NCBI RefSeq assembly: GCF_016613535.2
Contig: NZ_CP071518.1
Coordinates: 496,001-560,000, forward strand
DNA: 64,000 bases
Reading direction: 5' to 3'
DNA from: Lysobacter solisilvae
GTDB lineage: Bacteria; Pseudomonadota; Gammaproteobacteria; Xanthomonadales; Xanthomonadaceae
Below the pieces are notes generated by a model. That model saw nothing but the letters and a program-made list of their open reading frames with translations. It was not told where the DNA came from and ran no database searches. The position numbers and the translations under genes were made by a program. Below are positions 28,076 through 39,555 of the stretch, piece by piece. The first letter of the stretch is position 1. The number at the start of each line of letters is the position of its first letter.

Positions 28076-29544
28076 GGACGCACCTGCGCCGTGCCCGCGG
28101 GCGACGATGCCGAGGCCGTGCGCTGCGCCGCGTCGACCGACCAGTCACCGCCCAGGGCGCGGTACAAGTCGGCCAGCGCGCGGTAGCTGTCGCCTCGCGC
28201 CGAACTGAGGGCCAGTTCGGCGGAGAACAGGCTGCGCTCGGTGTCGAGCACCTCCAGGTAGTCGCTGTACCCGTGGTCGTAGCGCAGGCGCGCCAGCTCC
28301 ACGCCGGTGCGCAGGGAGGCGACGCGCCGTTCGTAGGAGGCCTGTACTTCGCGCGAGCTGCGCACGGTCGCCAGGGCGTCCTCGACGTCGCGGAAGGCGT
28401 TCTGGATGGTGGACTCGTAGGCCGACAGCACCTGGTCGCGCCGCGCCTCGGCCTGCCGGTTGGCCGCGTCGATCTGGCCGCCGGCGAACAGCGGCCCCAG
28501 CAGCTGGCCCACGAACGACCAGGTGCGCGCCGGCCCGGTGAACAGCTGGCCCAGGTCGGCGCTGGCGTAACCGGCGGTGCCGGTCAACGAGATGCTCGGG
28601 AAGTACAGCGCGCGCGCCACGCCGATCCGCGCGTTGGCGGCAACGAGCTGCTGCTCCGCCTCCAGGATGTCGGGACGACGTTCGAGCAGCTGCGCCGGCA
28701 TGTCGGCGGGCACCGCGGGCAGACCGAGCCGCTCGATGGTCGAGGCGCGCGCGATCGGCCCTGGATTGCGACCGACAAGGACCGACAGGGCATCTTCCTG
28801 CTGCGCGATCGCGCCGACCACCTGCGGGATGGCGGCGGCCGCGGTTTCATATTCGGCCAGCACCTGCTGCATTTCGAAATCGGACACCGCGCCGCCTTCA
28901 AGGCGCACGCGGAACAGATCGACGGAGCGCTGGCGGCCGGCGGCGGTATCGCGGGAAACCTGCAGTTGCCGGTCCAGGTCCAGCAGATTGACGTAGCCGA
29001 CGACGATCGACGCCACCAGGGTCAACGCCACGCCGCGGCGCGCCTGGTCGCTGGCCAGAAGGTCGGCGCGCGCCGCTTCGGTCTCGCGCCGGATGCGGCC
29101 CCACAGGTCCAGTTCCCAGCTGGCCGACAGCACGGAGGAATAGCTCTCGCTGATGGGGTTGACGCCCGGGGGAAACGGCGTGGCGCCGCGCGTGCTCGCG
29201 CGCTGGCGGCTTGCCGAGGCGCCGTAGCCCACCTGCGGGAACGCCTGGCCACGCGTCCCGGACAGGCGCGCGGCGAATTCGTCGACCCGCGCCACCGCCA
29301 CGCGCAGGTCGCGGTTCTGCGCGAGTCCTTCGGTCACCAGGGTGTCGAGCGCGGCGTCACCGAATCCGTGCCACCACGGATCCACCGCGTCGAGCGTGGC
29401 GGCCGGGGCCGCACCCGCGAAGCGGTACTCGCCGGGAACCTCGACCGTGGGGCGTACGTAATCGGGCCCGAGCATGCAGCCGGCGCAGGCACATGCACAG
29501 GCGCCCGCCACCACAGCCCGCAAGGCTCGCCCTTTCATGTGCAT
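28072..29544 (-). CDS. NodT-family outer-membrane efflux lipoprotein
   Basis: A 490-residue TolC-like channel. Lipobox ...ACACAGCMLGPDYVRP marks the lipidated Cys near residue 23. Two OEP repeats carry typical WWHGFGDAALDTLV, ASWELDLWGRIRRETEAA and RRPDILEAEQQLVAANARIGVARA. ATG 29544 is taken; a second Met two codons on is also possible. First gene of the efflux operon, 38 bases after the SYLF gene. Confidence 0.92.
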   Translation of the reverse strand: MHMKGRALRAVVAGACACACAGCMLGPDYVRPTVEVPGEYRFAGAAPAATLDAVDPWWHGFGDAALDTLVTEGLAQNRDLRVAVARVDEFAARLSGTRGQAFPQVGYGASASRQRASTRGATPFPPGVNPISESYSSVLSASWELDLWGRIRRETEAARADLLASDQARRGVALTLVASIVVGYVNLLDLDRQLQVSRDTAAGRQRSVDLFRVRLEGGAVSDFEMQQVLAEYETAAAAIPQVVGAIAQQEDALSVLVGRNPGPIARASTIERLGLPAVPADMPAQLLERRPDILEAEQQLVAANARIGVARALYFPSISLTGTAGYASADLGQLFTGPARTWSFVGQLLGPLFAGGQIDAANRQAEARRDQVLSAYESTIQNAFRDVEDALATVRSSREVQASYERRVASLRTGVELARLRYDHGYSDYLEVLDTERSLFSAELALSSARGDSYRALADLYRALGGDWSVDAAQRTASASSPAGTAQVRP

Positions 29545-29582
29545 GACGCGATGCCCCGTGCCCAGCGCCCGGCAGGCGCCGC

Positions 29583-30188
29583 TCAGTTCAGGTCCTTGTC
29601 GCGGTAGTACTTGGTGCCCTTGACCGTGACTTCCGCCGCGAGGCCGTCGTCGGTGATCTGGTAGACCCAGACGCCGGGCGATACCGATGCGGCGCCGGCG
29701 GTGCCACCACCGGTGCCGGAGGCTTTCGCCGCCACGGCGGCCTGCCCTCCGAACTCGTAACCACTGTCCACGAACTTGTTGAACGCGCCCTGCGTTTCGA
29801 ACACCCACACCAGGCGGAATTTCTTGACGCCGAATCCGAGGCCGGCCTGAACCTCGATCATGCGCATGAAGATTTCCTGCCGGTTCTTGTTGTTGACGGC
29901 CACGCCCTTGCCCGACCCGCCGCCGGTGATCATGAACTTGGTGCTGAAGTTGCTGAAGACCGCATAGCCAGCGGCGCTTTCCACCTTGCGCCTGGCCTCG
30001 GGGTTGCTCCGGTACAGCGTGTCGAGCGTGTTGCGTGCGGTGTCGCGGATGTCCTCGCGCTGCTCGTCGGCGCTGGCCTTGGGCGGCATCCCGACGGTGT
30101 CCCGGACCTCTGCGGTGCTGCATGCGGCCAGCAACACGAGAACCCCGCTCATCAGCAGGGTGGCAACGACATGGTGGAGGCGGCGCAT
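29583..30188 (-). CDS. SYLF-domain (Ysc84-like) lipoprotein
   Basis: The protein starts MRRLHHVVATLLMSG with lipobox LLAAC (Cys about 24). It then has the SYLF lipid-binding domain (AAGYAVFSNFSTKF; GGGSGKGVAVNN; QAGLGFGVKKFRLVWVFET; GGQAAVAA). SYLF domains bind phosphoinositides in eukaryotes; bacterial roles are unclear. The in-frame upstream extension to 30518 is not conserved-looking and is left out. Confidence 0.85.
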   Translation of the reverse strand: MRRLHHVVATLLMSGVLVLLAACSTAEVRDTVGMPPKASADEQREDIRDTARNTLDTLYRSNPEARRKVESAAGYAVFSNFSTKFMITGGGSGKGVAVNNKNRQEIFMRMIEVQAGLGFGVKKFRLVWVFETQGAFNKFVDSGYEFGGQAAVAAKASGTGGGTAGAASVSPGVWVYQITDDGLAAEVTVKGTKYYRDKDLN

Positions 30189-30624
30189 GGCATTTCTCCC
30201 GGAACCGGTGGACGCGCATGGTCGAAAGCCCGCCGCCTGCTGCCAGGCACGCGGCGAGGAGCGGGCTCCTTGCCTCGGGATTCTGAGCGTGGGTCGCACG
30301 AGCCAGTAGTGGACGATGGTCCTAGCTCGACGCGGCGCGCGGTGCGGGCCGCGCGAATGGGCTACGGAGCATTGGTCCCACCATCCAACGTCACGGGACA
30401 GGAACGGGATCGAACGCGGGTCCGCCGGCTGTAAACGCAATCCCACGGCAAGGTCGGCCACCCCCGAAATGAAGGGAATTTCCTTCCGACCGGCGGTTAT
30501 TTCCCGCCGTTCGTTCATGCCTAAACTGAATGTCGGTTCAGGTATGTGCGAGCAGCCGACAGGGGATTCGACCGGGTTACCAGCCCGGATGTCGTAGCAA
30601 TCAATGCGTCGAAGGAATCACCGC
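30189..30624. other. Divergent intergenic region
   Basis: This 436-base gap separates the SYLF lipoprotein and the FixJ-like regulator, so both promoters should lie here. The only structure I see is an inverted repeat cggcgg-ttatttc-ccgccg at 30491-30509. No convincing gene. Confidence 0.4.
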
Positions 30625-31260
30625 ATGGACACGACAAGCGCCATCGTATTCGTGATCGACGACGATGCCTCCGTCCGCCGCAGCCTCGTGCGCCTCGTGC
30701 GCAGTGCCGGCTGGGAGGCCGAGGCTTTCGACTCCGCGCAGTCGTTCCTGGAGCGCGAGCCGTTCGACGGGGTGGCCTGCATCGTGCTGGACCTGTGCAT
30801 GCCGAAGATGAGCGGCCAGGAGCTGCAGGACCGGTTGCGCGAGCGTCATTCGCTCATGCCCATCGTGTTCCTCTCCGGCCAGAGCGACATTCCCACCAGC
30901 GTCGCGGCCATGAAGAAGGGCGCGGTCGATTTCCTTCTCAAGCCGGTCGATTCGGACTCACTCCTTCGGGTGATCGGCGAGGCGATGGAACGCCATGCGC
31001 AGTGCCTGCGCCAGGCCCACGACATGGCGAACATCGGCGGCCGGCTCGTGCGCCTGTCCGCCCGCGAGCGCGAGGTCCTCGAGCAGGTGCTCACGGGCAG
31101 GCTCAACAAGCAGATCGCCAGCGAACTGGGCATTGCCGAGAAGACGGTCAAGGTGCACCGCGGACGCCTGATGGCGAAGATGGAAGTGCGCTCGGTCGCC
31201 GAACTCGTGCACCAGTGCGACGTCGTCGGCGTGAGCGCTCCGGAGCGTTGCCGGCTGTGA
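30625..31260 (+). CDS. FixJ/NarL-family response regulator
   Basis: The receiver domain (MDTTSAIVFVIDDDASVRRSL; Asp56 in IVLDLCMPKMSG; FLLKPVDSDSLL) is followed by a LuxR-type helix-turn-helix (LSAREREVLEQVLTGRLNKQ; ELGIAEKTVKVHRG). Length is 211 residues. This is the FixJ/TodT architecture. ATG 30625 directly precedes the domain; an upstream ATG (30604) would add seven basic residues. The PAS kinase encoded 1.2 kb downstream is the likely partner. Confidence 0.88.
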   Translation: MDTTSAIVFVIDDDASVRRSLVRLVRSAGWEAEAFDSAQSFLEREPFDGVACIVLDLCMPKMSGQELQDRLRERHSLMPIVFLSGQSDIPTSVAAMKKGAVDFLLKPVDSDSLLRVIGEAMERHAQCLRQAHDMANIGGRLVRLSAREREVLEQVLTGRLNKQIASELGIAEKTVKVHRGRLMAKMEVRSVAELVHQCDVVGVSAPERCRL

Positions 31261-31355
31261 ACCGCCGGGCTCGGCCCGTGGGATCAAGGTCCCATTTGCT
31301 CATCGACGATTAAGCCTTAAGGTTCGTCTGACGACGTCGTGCGGAGATCACGCCC

Positions 31356-31745
31356 TTGCAAGCGGGCACTGGCCAGGTGATCGTGTATATCGTCGACGAC
31401 GACGAATCGGTGCGCACCGCGCTGGCCAGGCTGATGCGTTCGGCGGGGCTGGAACCGCGCCCCTACGGCGACCCCGCGCGCTTTCTTTCCGAAGTGGGCA
31501 ACATCGCCAATGGCGTGATCCTGCTCGACATCACGATGCCTCTGCACAGTGGCACCGACGTCCTCCATGGACTTCGCAGCCGGCAGATCGTCCTGCCGGT
31601 CATCGCGGTCTCGGCGCGCGACGACGACGACACCCGCAAGAGCGCGCGCGAGGCCGGCGCGCGGCTGTTCCTGCAGAAGCCGGCCGACAACCAGGCGCTG
31701 CTCGATGCGATCCACTGGCTCGCCGGCAGCGCCGCGCAGGCCTGA
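31356..31745 (+). CDS. Stand-alone receiver-domain response regulator
   Basis: A 129-residue receiver only: IVYIVDDDESVRTALARLMR, Asp58 in VILLDITMP, VSARDDDD and FLQKPADNQALLDAI. There is no output domain. The start appears to be TTG 31356, with GGAG nine bases upstream; GTG 31377 is an alternative. It sits between a FixJ-type regulator and a PAS kinase, so it may act as a phosphate sink or relay. Confidence 0.8.
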   Translation: MQAGTGQVIVYIVDDDESVRTALARLMRSAGLEPRPYGDPARFLSEVGNIANGVILLDITMPLHSGTDVLHGLRSRQIVLPVIAVSARDDDDTRKSAREAGARLFLQKPADNQALLDAIHWLAGSAAQA

Positions 31746-31829
31746 GGCACCGGCGCACAGACGGCCCGCGCGACGCTTGCCAGTGGCATCAGGCTAGAAT
31801 CGCGGGGCGTTCCCCGTGGAGCCGTCTGC

Positions 31830-33077
31830 ATGGACTGGTCCGAACACGCATGGCGCCTGCTCGCCGCGGCCATCCTGGCTTTCGGCGTCCTGCTGGTTCC
31901 GTGGTGGCTGGCGATCCGCCGCAACAGCCGGCGCATCCGCACGCTGGAGGACATCCAGTTCGGGCTGCGACGCGACGAGCATCGCTACCGCGTCGCGTTC
32001 GAGGCCTCGCCGACCGCGCAGTTCCTCGTTGACGCGAACGGACGCATCGTTCTGGCCAATCCGCAGGCCAGCCATGTGTTCGGCTACGGCGGCCCGGATC
32101 TGCTGGGCATGCCGATCAAGGCGCTCATTCCAGGCTGCCTGTCCGATCCCACGTACCTGGGCCGGGACACCTTCGTCGACGAGCGGCTGGTGCACGGTAC
32201 CGCGCCCGTCCAGGAGCTGCTTGGTCACCGCAAGGATGGCGGCCAGGTGTCCGTCGCGGTGGGGTTGCGGTCCATCACCACCTCCGAGGGCGCCTTCATC
32301 ATGGCCTCTGTGGTCGACATCACCCGGCGCGTGGCCCTGGAGCATGAAACCGCCGAGCAGCGCGACGAGCTGGCGCACCTGGCGCGGGTGGGCATGCTGG
32401 GCGAGTTGTCGGGCTCGATGGCGCACGAACTCAACCAGCCGCTGGCGGCGATCCTCAGCAACGCGCAGGCGGCCCAGCGCTTCCTCGATCACTCGCCGGC
32501 GAACCTGGACGAAGTTCGGGCCAGCCTGGAGGACATCGTGGCCGACGACAAGCGCGCTGGCGACGTGATCCGCCAGGTGCGCGCGCTGCTGAAAAAGCAG
32601 GCCGCCGACTACCGTCCGCTGGAAATCAATGAACTCGTCCTCGAAGTCCTGCGCATCGTCCGCAGCGATCTGGTCAACCGCCATGCCACCACGTCCACCG
32701 AACTGGCCGCGGACCTGCCGCTGGTGCTCGGAGACCGGATCCAGCTGCAGCAGGTCTTCATCAACCTGCTGTTGAACGCGGCAGACGCGATGATCAGCTG
32801 CAGCGAGCCGCGCGAACTGACCATCCGCTCGTCGGTAACCGAGCACGGCTGGGTCGAGGTGTGCGTGATCGACAGCGGCTGCGGAATCCCGCCGAAGAAC
32901 CTGCTGCGGATCTTCGAGCCGTTCGTGACCACCAAGCGCGAAGGCGTCGGGCTTGGGCTCTCCGTCTGCCGGTCGATCATCGCCGCGCACGAAGGGCGCC
33001 TGTGGGCGGAGAACAACCCGCAGCGGGGCGCGACGGTGCACGTGGCGCTGCCGCCGCTGGCGGACATCGCCTACTGA
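31830..33077 (+). CDS. PAS-domain sensor histidine kinase (FixL-like)
   Basis: An N-terminal membrane helix (LLAAAILAFGVLLVPWWLAI) leads to a PAS domain (residues about 50-165: YRVAFEASPTAQFLVDANG; VDITRRVALE). The HisKA domain follows with MAHELNQPLAAIL (His199), and the HATPase has INLLLNAADAM, DSGCGIPP and GVGLGLSVCRSI. It is FixL-like in layout, but no heme-binding His context is obvious. It probably phosphorylates the two regulators just upstream. Confidence 0.88.
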   Translation: MDWSEHAWRLLAAAILAFGVLLVPWWLAIRRNSRRIRTLEDIQFGLRRDEHRYRVAFEASPTAQFLVDANGRIVLANPQASHVFGYGGPDLLGMPIKALIPGCLSDPTYLGRDTFVDERLVHGTAPVQELLGHRKDGGQVSVAVGLRSITTSEGAFIMASVVDITRRVALEHETAEQRDELAHLARVGMLGELSGSMAHELNQPLAAILSNAQAAQRFLDHSPANLDEVRASLEDIVADDKRAGDVIRQVRALLKKQAADYRPLEINELVLEVLRIVRSDLVNRHATTSTELAADLPLVLGDRIQLQQVFINLLLNAADAMISCSEPRELTIRSSVTEHGWVEVCVIDSGCGIPPKNLLRIFEPFVTTKREGVGLGLSVCRSIIAAHEGRLWAENNPQRGATVHVALPPLADIAY

Positions 33078-33153
33078 TTGGCGGCCATCCGCGCCGCGCA
33101 TGCGCGCATGGCGCCACGGAGTTCGCTGCCCTCGGCGTGCGAAGACGCCCGGA

Positions 33154-33912
33154 TCATTTCTCCGGCTGGGCCTGGGCCGCCGGCTCGACGATCACGTAGA
33201 CGATGTCGTCGCCCTGCATCTGCTCGGCGTAGTAGATGCCGTCGCAGTAGTAATACGGATCGGCGTAGGTATGGACCATCGGACAGCCGTAGGGCAACGA
33301 GTAGTAGTAGGCACTGGCCAGGGCGGCCGCGCCCGTCGCGATGACCGCCGCCGCGGCGATGGGATGGTGATGGTCGACGTCGACGTCGATCTCCCAGTCC
33401 CCCGGACCGCCTTCGATGTCGATGTCCGCGTCGTGCCACCCACCCCAGCCGTCGTGGTCGCCGTCGATGCGGTCACCGCGATTGCCGCTGTTGCCGATGG
33501 TCATGTCGCGATCGCGGACGCGATCGCCGCCCACGCCGATGTTGGTGCTGTTGTCGATGTTGATGTCACGCGTGCCCTCGCCTGCCAGCGAGCCGCGGTC
33601 GCCCGGGCCACGGTCGCCGGTGCCACGATTGCCGGTGGCGCCTTGGCCGCGACTGCCGCTCTCGCGCGTGCCTGCGGAAGGACGCGAAGACGGCGCCGGC
33701 CGGCTCATCGAGCGGTTGGCGCCGCTGATGGAACTGCGCGCCATGCTGCTTCCACCCATGCGCGCGCCGCCGCCCATCCGCCCACCGCCGCCGCGGCCGC
33801 GCGCGTCGGCGATGTCGGGCCACACCAGTGCAACGGAGGCGAGCAGAGTCGCCATCAGGACGATCCAGCGCACGGGACGGGGGCCGATCCTGGCAACGGT
33901 TGGGATGTTCAT
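33154..33912 (-). CDS. Secreted Gly/Arg/Asp-rich protein of unknown function
   Basis: A signal peptide (MNIPTV...ALVWPDIADA) precedes a Gly/Arg/Ser-rich region, an Asp-rich stretch (DGDHDGWGGWHDADIDIEGG) and a hydrophobic Tyr-rich C-terminus (SAYYYSLPYGCP; ADPYYYCDGIYYAE). Envelope proteins with such YYYC endings are common in proteobacteria, but the role is unknown. The gene ends head-on to the kinase gene and starts two bases after the next gene's stop. Confidence 0.7.
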   Translation of the reverse strand: MNIPTVARIGPRPVRWIVLMATLLASVALVWPDIADARGRGGGGRMGGGARMGGSSMARSSISGANRSMSRPAPSSRPSAGTRESGSRGQGATGNRGTGDRGPGDRGSLAGEGTRDINIDNSTNIGVGGDRVRDRDMTIGNSGNRGDRIDGDHDGWGGWHDADIDIEGGPGDWEIDVDVDHHHPIAAAAVIATGAAALASAYYYSLPYGCPMVHTYADPYYYCDGIYYAEQMQGDDIVYVIVEPAAQAQPEK

Positions 33913-33913
33913 G

Positions 33914-34762
33914 TCATTCCCCTGCGGACGGCGTGCCGCGCATGGAGTGGAACTGGATTTCCCGCGCGCCCTTCGGGGCGGTGAACCGGAAGGTGTCGGC
34001 GGGGATCCTGGGCTTCTCGGTCCAGCTCAGGTTCGCCTGGTACTGGGGATCGCCGACTTCGTAGCGCGTGGTGATCAGCAGCTTCCTGGGTTGCCCGTTC
34101 TTGGCCACCCACAGCTGCCAGTCGATCGTGGGCTGGCGGAATGCCAGATGGTCGGTCAGTACGCCGTCGATCGTGCTCTCGCCGACGAGCAACCCGAAGC
34201 GCACGCCTTCCAGCAGCGAACCCTGGAAGCCCTGCCGCAGGACGTCGATCAGGGGAAGTTCGACCCCGTTGTTGAGCAGGCCGTTCACCACCTCGCCCAC
34301 GGTCGCGGGTGCCGGCGTGCTCGCGTACACGCCCTCGTCGGGCGCCAGCATGGTGAGCGTCGTGCCGTCGTAGTAGTAGGAACGATGCTTGATGTCGCCG
34401 TCGACATCCACGCGCATGCGGTTGGGCCGCTGCACGGTCATGCGGGCGGTTTCGTTGTTCTGCAGCTTGTAGCCGAAGGGCAGCGTCTCGTCGCGCGAGA
34501 CCTGCGCCTCCACTGTGAACGAGTCCAGGCCGTTGAGATACGCCGTCATCCGGTCGAGCACCGCGCGTGCGTCGCGCGTCACCACTGGCTGGGGTTCGCG
34601 GTACACCGCTTCGTCGCTGGCTGGGGGCGCCGGGGCTTGCTGCTGGGCAGAAGCCGGCTCGGCAGGTGCGGCCTGCGCAGGAGCGGCCTGCGCAGCCGGC
34701 AGGACAAGCGCGGCCGCCAGCACGGCGGCCAGGGAGATTCCTCTGTGCATGGGCCTGCGCAT
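33914..34762 (-). CDS. DUF2092 periplasmic protein
   Basis: The 282-residue protein starts at ATG 34762, with GAGGAGTCCAGG just upstream, and has a signal peptide (MRRPMHRGISLAAVLAAALV). An Ala/Gln/Pro linker follows. The DUF2092 domain includes ARAVLDRMTAYLNGLDSFTV, RPNRMRVDVDGD, YYYDGTTLTMLAP and NLSWTEKPRIPADTF. It is a LolA-like fold of unknown ligand. It is paired with the Gly-rich secreted protein, with one base between the genes. Confidence 0.85.
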   Translation of the reverse strand: MRRPMHRGISLAAVLAAALVLPAAQAAPAQAAPAEPASAQQQAPAPPASDEAVYREPQPVVTRDARAVLDRMTAYLNGLDSFTVEAQVSRDETLPFGYKLQNNETARMTVQRPNRMRVDVDGDIKHRSYYYDGTTLTMLAPDEGVYASTPAPATVGEVVNGLLNNGVELPLIDVLRQGFQGSLLEGVRFGLLVGESTIDGVLTDHLAFRQPTIDWQLWVAKNGQPRKLLITTRYEVGDPQYQANLSWTEKPRIPADTFRFTAPKGAREIQFHSMRGTPSAGE

Positions 34763-34945
34763 CCTGGACTCCTCTGCGGCCGGTGGCCTCGCACTCGCAT
34801 CGGGCTCGGCCACGTTCATGCCGGCAATGCCGGACTTCGTTGCACCGACGGCGGCGATCTCCACGGCGGCGCGGGCTGCCGCGACATGCCACCGCCTGCA
34901 GGGATCGTTCCACCCTCCCGCTGGCCCGGCAATTGCCCGAAAGCC

Positions 34946-36922
34946 TTACTCGGAGGGTGTCGGCACGCTGGCCGGCGTCGCGTCACGCTCGGCGACCCGT
35001 CGCGCGTGCTCGCGCAGGATGCGGCGGATCTCCAGGATCGCTTCCGGATTCTCCTGCACGCTGTGGCCGGACGTCACCACGAGTTCCGAGTCCGCGCCCG
35101 GCAGATGGGCGCTGGGATACGGCACGATCCCGTCGAAAGCCTGCTCCAGCGGCACGTCGGGGTTCTTCCTGGCGATGATCGAGTGGTAGGTCACGCCTGG
35201 CGCGATGTCGAGTTTCGAGGTCATGCGGATGTACGGGCTGTTCTCATCCATCGCCCGGATCGCGTTGGGCGACTGGCGCATGAACTGCGCGTATTCAGGC
35301 TGGTCCGCGGCGATCATGTCGGCGAACTGCTGCGTGCGTCCCGCCAGCGTCTTGGGGAGGCGCACCAGCCGCGCCACCAGCGACAGCAGCCAGCCCGAAT
35401 TGGGCGCGCCGGCGTGCGGGCTGGCCAGGAAAATGGCACGCGACACCCCGGCGGTGGGCCGCAGGGTGAGGTAAGGCTCCAACGCCGCCAGGCGCTGGCG
35501 TTTGGGTGAACCCGGTGGCGCATTGAACAGTTCCATCCAGAGCCGGTCGCCGCTGTCGACCACCAGCAGGCGCGCCAGGACGCCACCCATGCTGTGACCG
35601 ATCAGCACCGTGTCATGGCTGGCCGCCGAACTCCGCCCGGGATCGAGCGACGAACGCGCGGCTTCGAGGAGTTCCCCGATCTCCTTGCGGTTCTCGCCCA
35701 CCGGCAGGTTGGTCGGGTAGTAGACCTGCCACACCTGGTAACGGTCGCGGAGCGCTTCGTCGCCCAGTACTTCGTTGGCCATGTTCACCCAGGCCTCGGG
35801 GCTGCTGGCGATGCCGTGCAGCATGATCACGGTCAGGCGGTTCGGATCGAAGGGCTGCATCATGAACAGCCGTGGCTCGTGGACGCCGCGACTGCCGCCG
35901 AGCGCCCCGGCGATCGCCTGCCGACCGAAGCCCGAGCGCGCCAGCCACAGTGCATAGGGCGCGGTGTAGTTCGCACCCAGGGGCACTTCGATGCCTTCCA
36001 GCACCACCGTCTTGGTCTGGTAGGGGTCGAGCACCTGGATGCGCGCCTGCCGCGTCACCAGCAGTTCGTCCAGCGAGGCGGCAGGAAAGCTCACCACCAT
36101 CGTCGCCGGCAGGTAGCCGATATTTTCCCCTTCGGCGTCATCGGCCGCTTCGACGCGCTCATCTGGAACGGCCACCGCCACCAGCGGGGCGCCGAGTCCG
36201 TCGCGGCCGTACACGTTGCGCATGCCTTCGATGCTCATGCGCGAAGTCGGCACGATTTCGCTCAGCCGGGCGGCGCCCGCCGACAAGCGCAGATCCATGC
36301 GTTCCAGCGTCAGGTTCCAGGTTCCCACCTGCCGCGATTCACGCAGCTCGGGCAGTTCGACGATCGGCTGTTCCTTCTTGCGACGCTCGAACAGGCGAAC
36401 CGCAAGTTGCTCGACGGCATGGTGGTAGAAGTCCCGCACCGTGGCCTGCCGGTCCTCGAGCGCGCGCTGCGCCGGCGTGTGCTCGCCACGGAACAGGTAC
36501 GCGTAGGCGTACTGGGCCACCTCCAGGTAGTCCGCGATCGCCTGGTCGCCCCAATCCTGCGTCTTGTCCTTCTCGTGCAGCGCCATGGCATCGGCCAGCG
36601 CGATCTCCGCCATGGCGGAGAAGCGTTCCTCGCGCGACAGCACGGCGGACGTCCGCAGCCGCTGCAGGCAGTCGTCCACAGCTTGCTGGCAATGGTCGAC
36701 ATCGATGCCCAGCATCATCAGCGTGCTTCGGGTGGCGCGACCCAGCTCGCCGGTCGTCAGCACATCCCCCGACACCTCGCCGTGGGGCCGGTCCTGACGC
36801 ACGCTGACGGCGGCGCAGCCGGAAAGCAGCGCCAGGCAGAGCGCCAGCGCCGGCAGGAACGGCATCTTTCGCCAGGCCTTGCGTGGCGCGGCTTCCGGCC
36901 GGGAGTGTTCGCCCGTCGTCAT
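34946..36922 (-). CDS. Alpha/beta-hydrolase lipoprotein
   Basis: A 658-residue protein with a lipobox (ALALCLALLSGCAAV, Cys about 36), a helical N-terminal domain rich in Ala/Glu, and a C-terminal alpha/beta-hydrolase domain: LTVIMLHGIASSPEAW, the nucleophile elbow GHSMGGVLARL, and His in VVTSGHSVQ. It probably acts as an envelope esterase or lipase. There is no recognised partner. ATG 36922 includes a basic segment before the signal; Met20 is a possible alternative start. Confidence 0.85.
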   Translation of the reverse strand: MTTGEHSRPEAAPRKAWRKMPFLPALALCLALLSGCAAVSVRQDRPHGEVSGDVLTTGELGRATRSTLMMLGIDVDHCQQAVDDCLQRLRTSAVLSREERFSAMAEIALADAMALHEKDKTQDWGDQAIADYLEVAQYAYAYLFRGEHTPAQRALEDRQATVRDFYHHAVEQLAVRLFERRKKEQPIVELPELRESRQVGTWNLTLERMDLRLSAGAARLSEIVPTSRMSIEGMRNVYGRDGLGAPLVAVAVPDERVEAADDAEGENIGYLPATMVVSFPAASLDELLVTRQARIQVLDPYQTKTVVLEGIEVPLGANYTAPYALWLARSGFGRQAIAGALGGSRGVHEPRLFMMQPFDPNRLTVIMLHGIASSPEAWVNMANEVLGDEALRDRYQVWQVYYPTNLPVGENRKEIGELLEAARSSLDPGRSSAASHDTVLIGHSMGGVLARLLVVDSGDRLWMELFNAPPGSPKRQRLAALEPYLTLRPTAGVSRAIFLASPHAGAPNSGWLLSLVARLVRLPKTLAGRTQQFADMIAADQPEYAQFMRQSPNAIRAMDENSPYIRMTSKLDIAPGVTYHSIIARKNPDVPLEQAFDGIVPYPSAHLPGADSELVVTSGHSVQENPEAILEIRRILREHARRVAERDATPASVPTPSE

Positions 36923-37378
36923 GCCCGTTCCGCTGCTACGGCGCGCGCGGCCAGGACATCGACGACCCGACGCTGCCCGGCGCGCGCGCGCGCGGGCGTG
37001 ATGACCGTCAAGTCCGCGTCGAATCCGAACGCCATGCCCGCGCCCTCCGACGCCGCCGGTGCCACGACGCTAGCGCAAGCGCGCCCGCGCCGTCAGTCGG
37101 ACCAAAGGCTAATGGCCGCGGCTGGCCCGCCCGCGGCGACCGATGGCCCGGGGGGACGCGGTCATCTGCTGCACGTGGGAGGTGCGATGTTGCCTGCGTG
37201 CTTGCGAAGGCCACCGCCGGTGGTGCTGGCGACGATGTCGCCAAGGCGCGCCGGCGCAGGCGGCCGCGGAAAGCGAGGCGGCCAAACGGACCGCCGGGTC
37301 GTCGAAACCAAACGTCGAAACCTCGGCGTCGAACCACCGTGGCATCGCACGCACTGGCACCAGGGCGAGTGCATGACG
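36923..37378. other. Intergenic region without a convincing gene
   Basis: This 456-base gap between the hydrolase and tRNA genes contains only GC-biased frames with low-complexity Arg/Ala products. A short cgcg run lies near 36980. Nothing else is recognised. Confidence 0.4.
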
Positions 37379-37452
37379 TGGGCCCACCAGGGACTCGAAC
37401 CTGGAACCAAAGGATTATGAGTCCTCTGCTCTAACCATTGAGCTATAGGCCC
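37379..37452 (-). tRNA. ileX: tRNA-Ile2 (anticodon CAU, lysidine type)
   Basis: A 74-base cloverleaf: acceptor GGGCCTA/TGGGCCC with discriminator A, D arm GCTC...GAGC, anticodon loop CTCATAA, and T arm with GGTTCGAGTCC. The D and anticodon region (GGTTAGAGCAG..GACTCATAATC) closely resembles E. coli ileX, which reads AUA after TilS modification, rather than tRNA-Met. The 3' CCA is not encoded. It lies about 240 bases downstream of rpoD. Confidence 0.85.
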
Positions 37453-37645
37453 GCAGCCCGGACATGATAACGGCGCACGCATGGTCAGCGCGCTGGCAGG
37501 GCGGTCCTGGCGATGATCGCGCACGGGCTCATCGCGGGGAACCGTGGCGGAGCCGGTAAGCCAGGCTGGCTTCGCCGCCGCCAGGTCACCGGCGTCGCCG
37601 TCGCGCAGCCATCGTGCCGCCACCCCCGTGCGCCCATCGCCAGCC

Positions 37646-37676
37646 ACAAAAAAGCCCGCACGCGGCGGGCTTTTCC
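37646..37676 (-). terminator. Rho-independent terminator of rpoD
   Basis: agcccgc and gcgggct form a 7-bp stem with a short loop. It is followed, on the minus strand, by TTTTTT, about 20 bases past the rpoD stop. A-rich sequence on the other side could make it bidirectional. Confidence 0.85.
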
Positions 37677-37695
37677 GGACGACGCAATGGATGCG

Positions 37696-39555
<1,860 letters not shown>

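Noticed and set aside
28072..30219. Single 715-codon protein joining the efflux channel and SYLF region
   Set aside because: The N-terminal part is the wrong frame of the SYLF gene. The channel has its own lipoprotein signal starting at 29544.
37008..37337. 109-codon minus-strand ORF between the hydrolase and tRNA genes
   Set aside because: Its Arg/Ala/Pro-rich product has no recognisable domain and its composition matches neighbouring shadow frames.
37379..37452. tRNA-Met assignment from the CAU anticodon
   Set aside because: The D and anticodon stems match ileX-type tRNA-Ile2 rather than elongator or initiator tRNA-Met.
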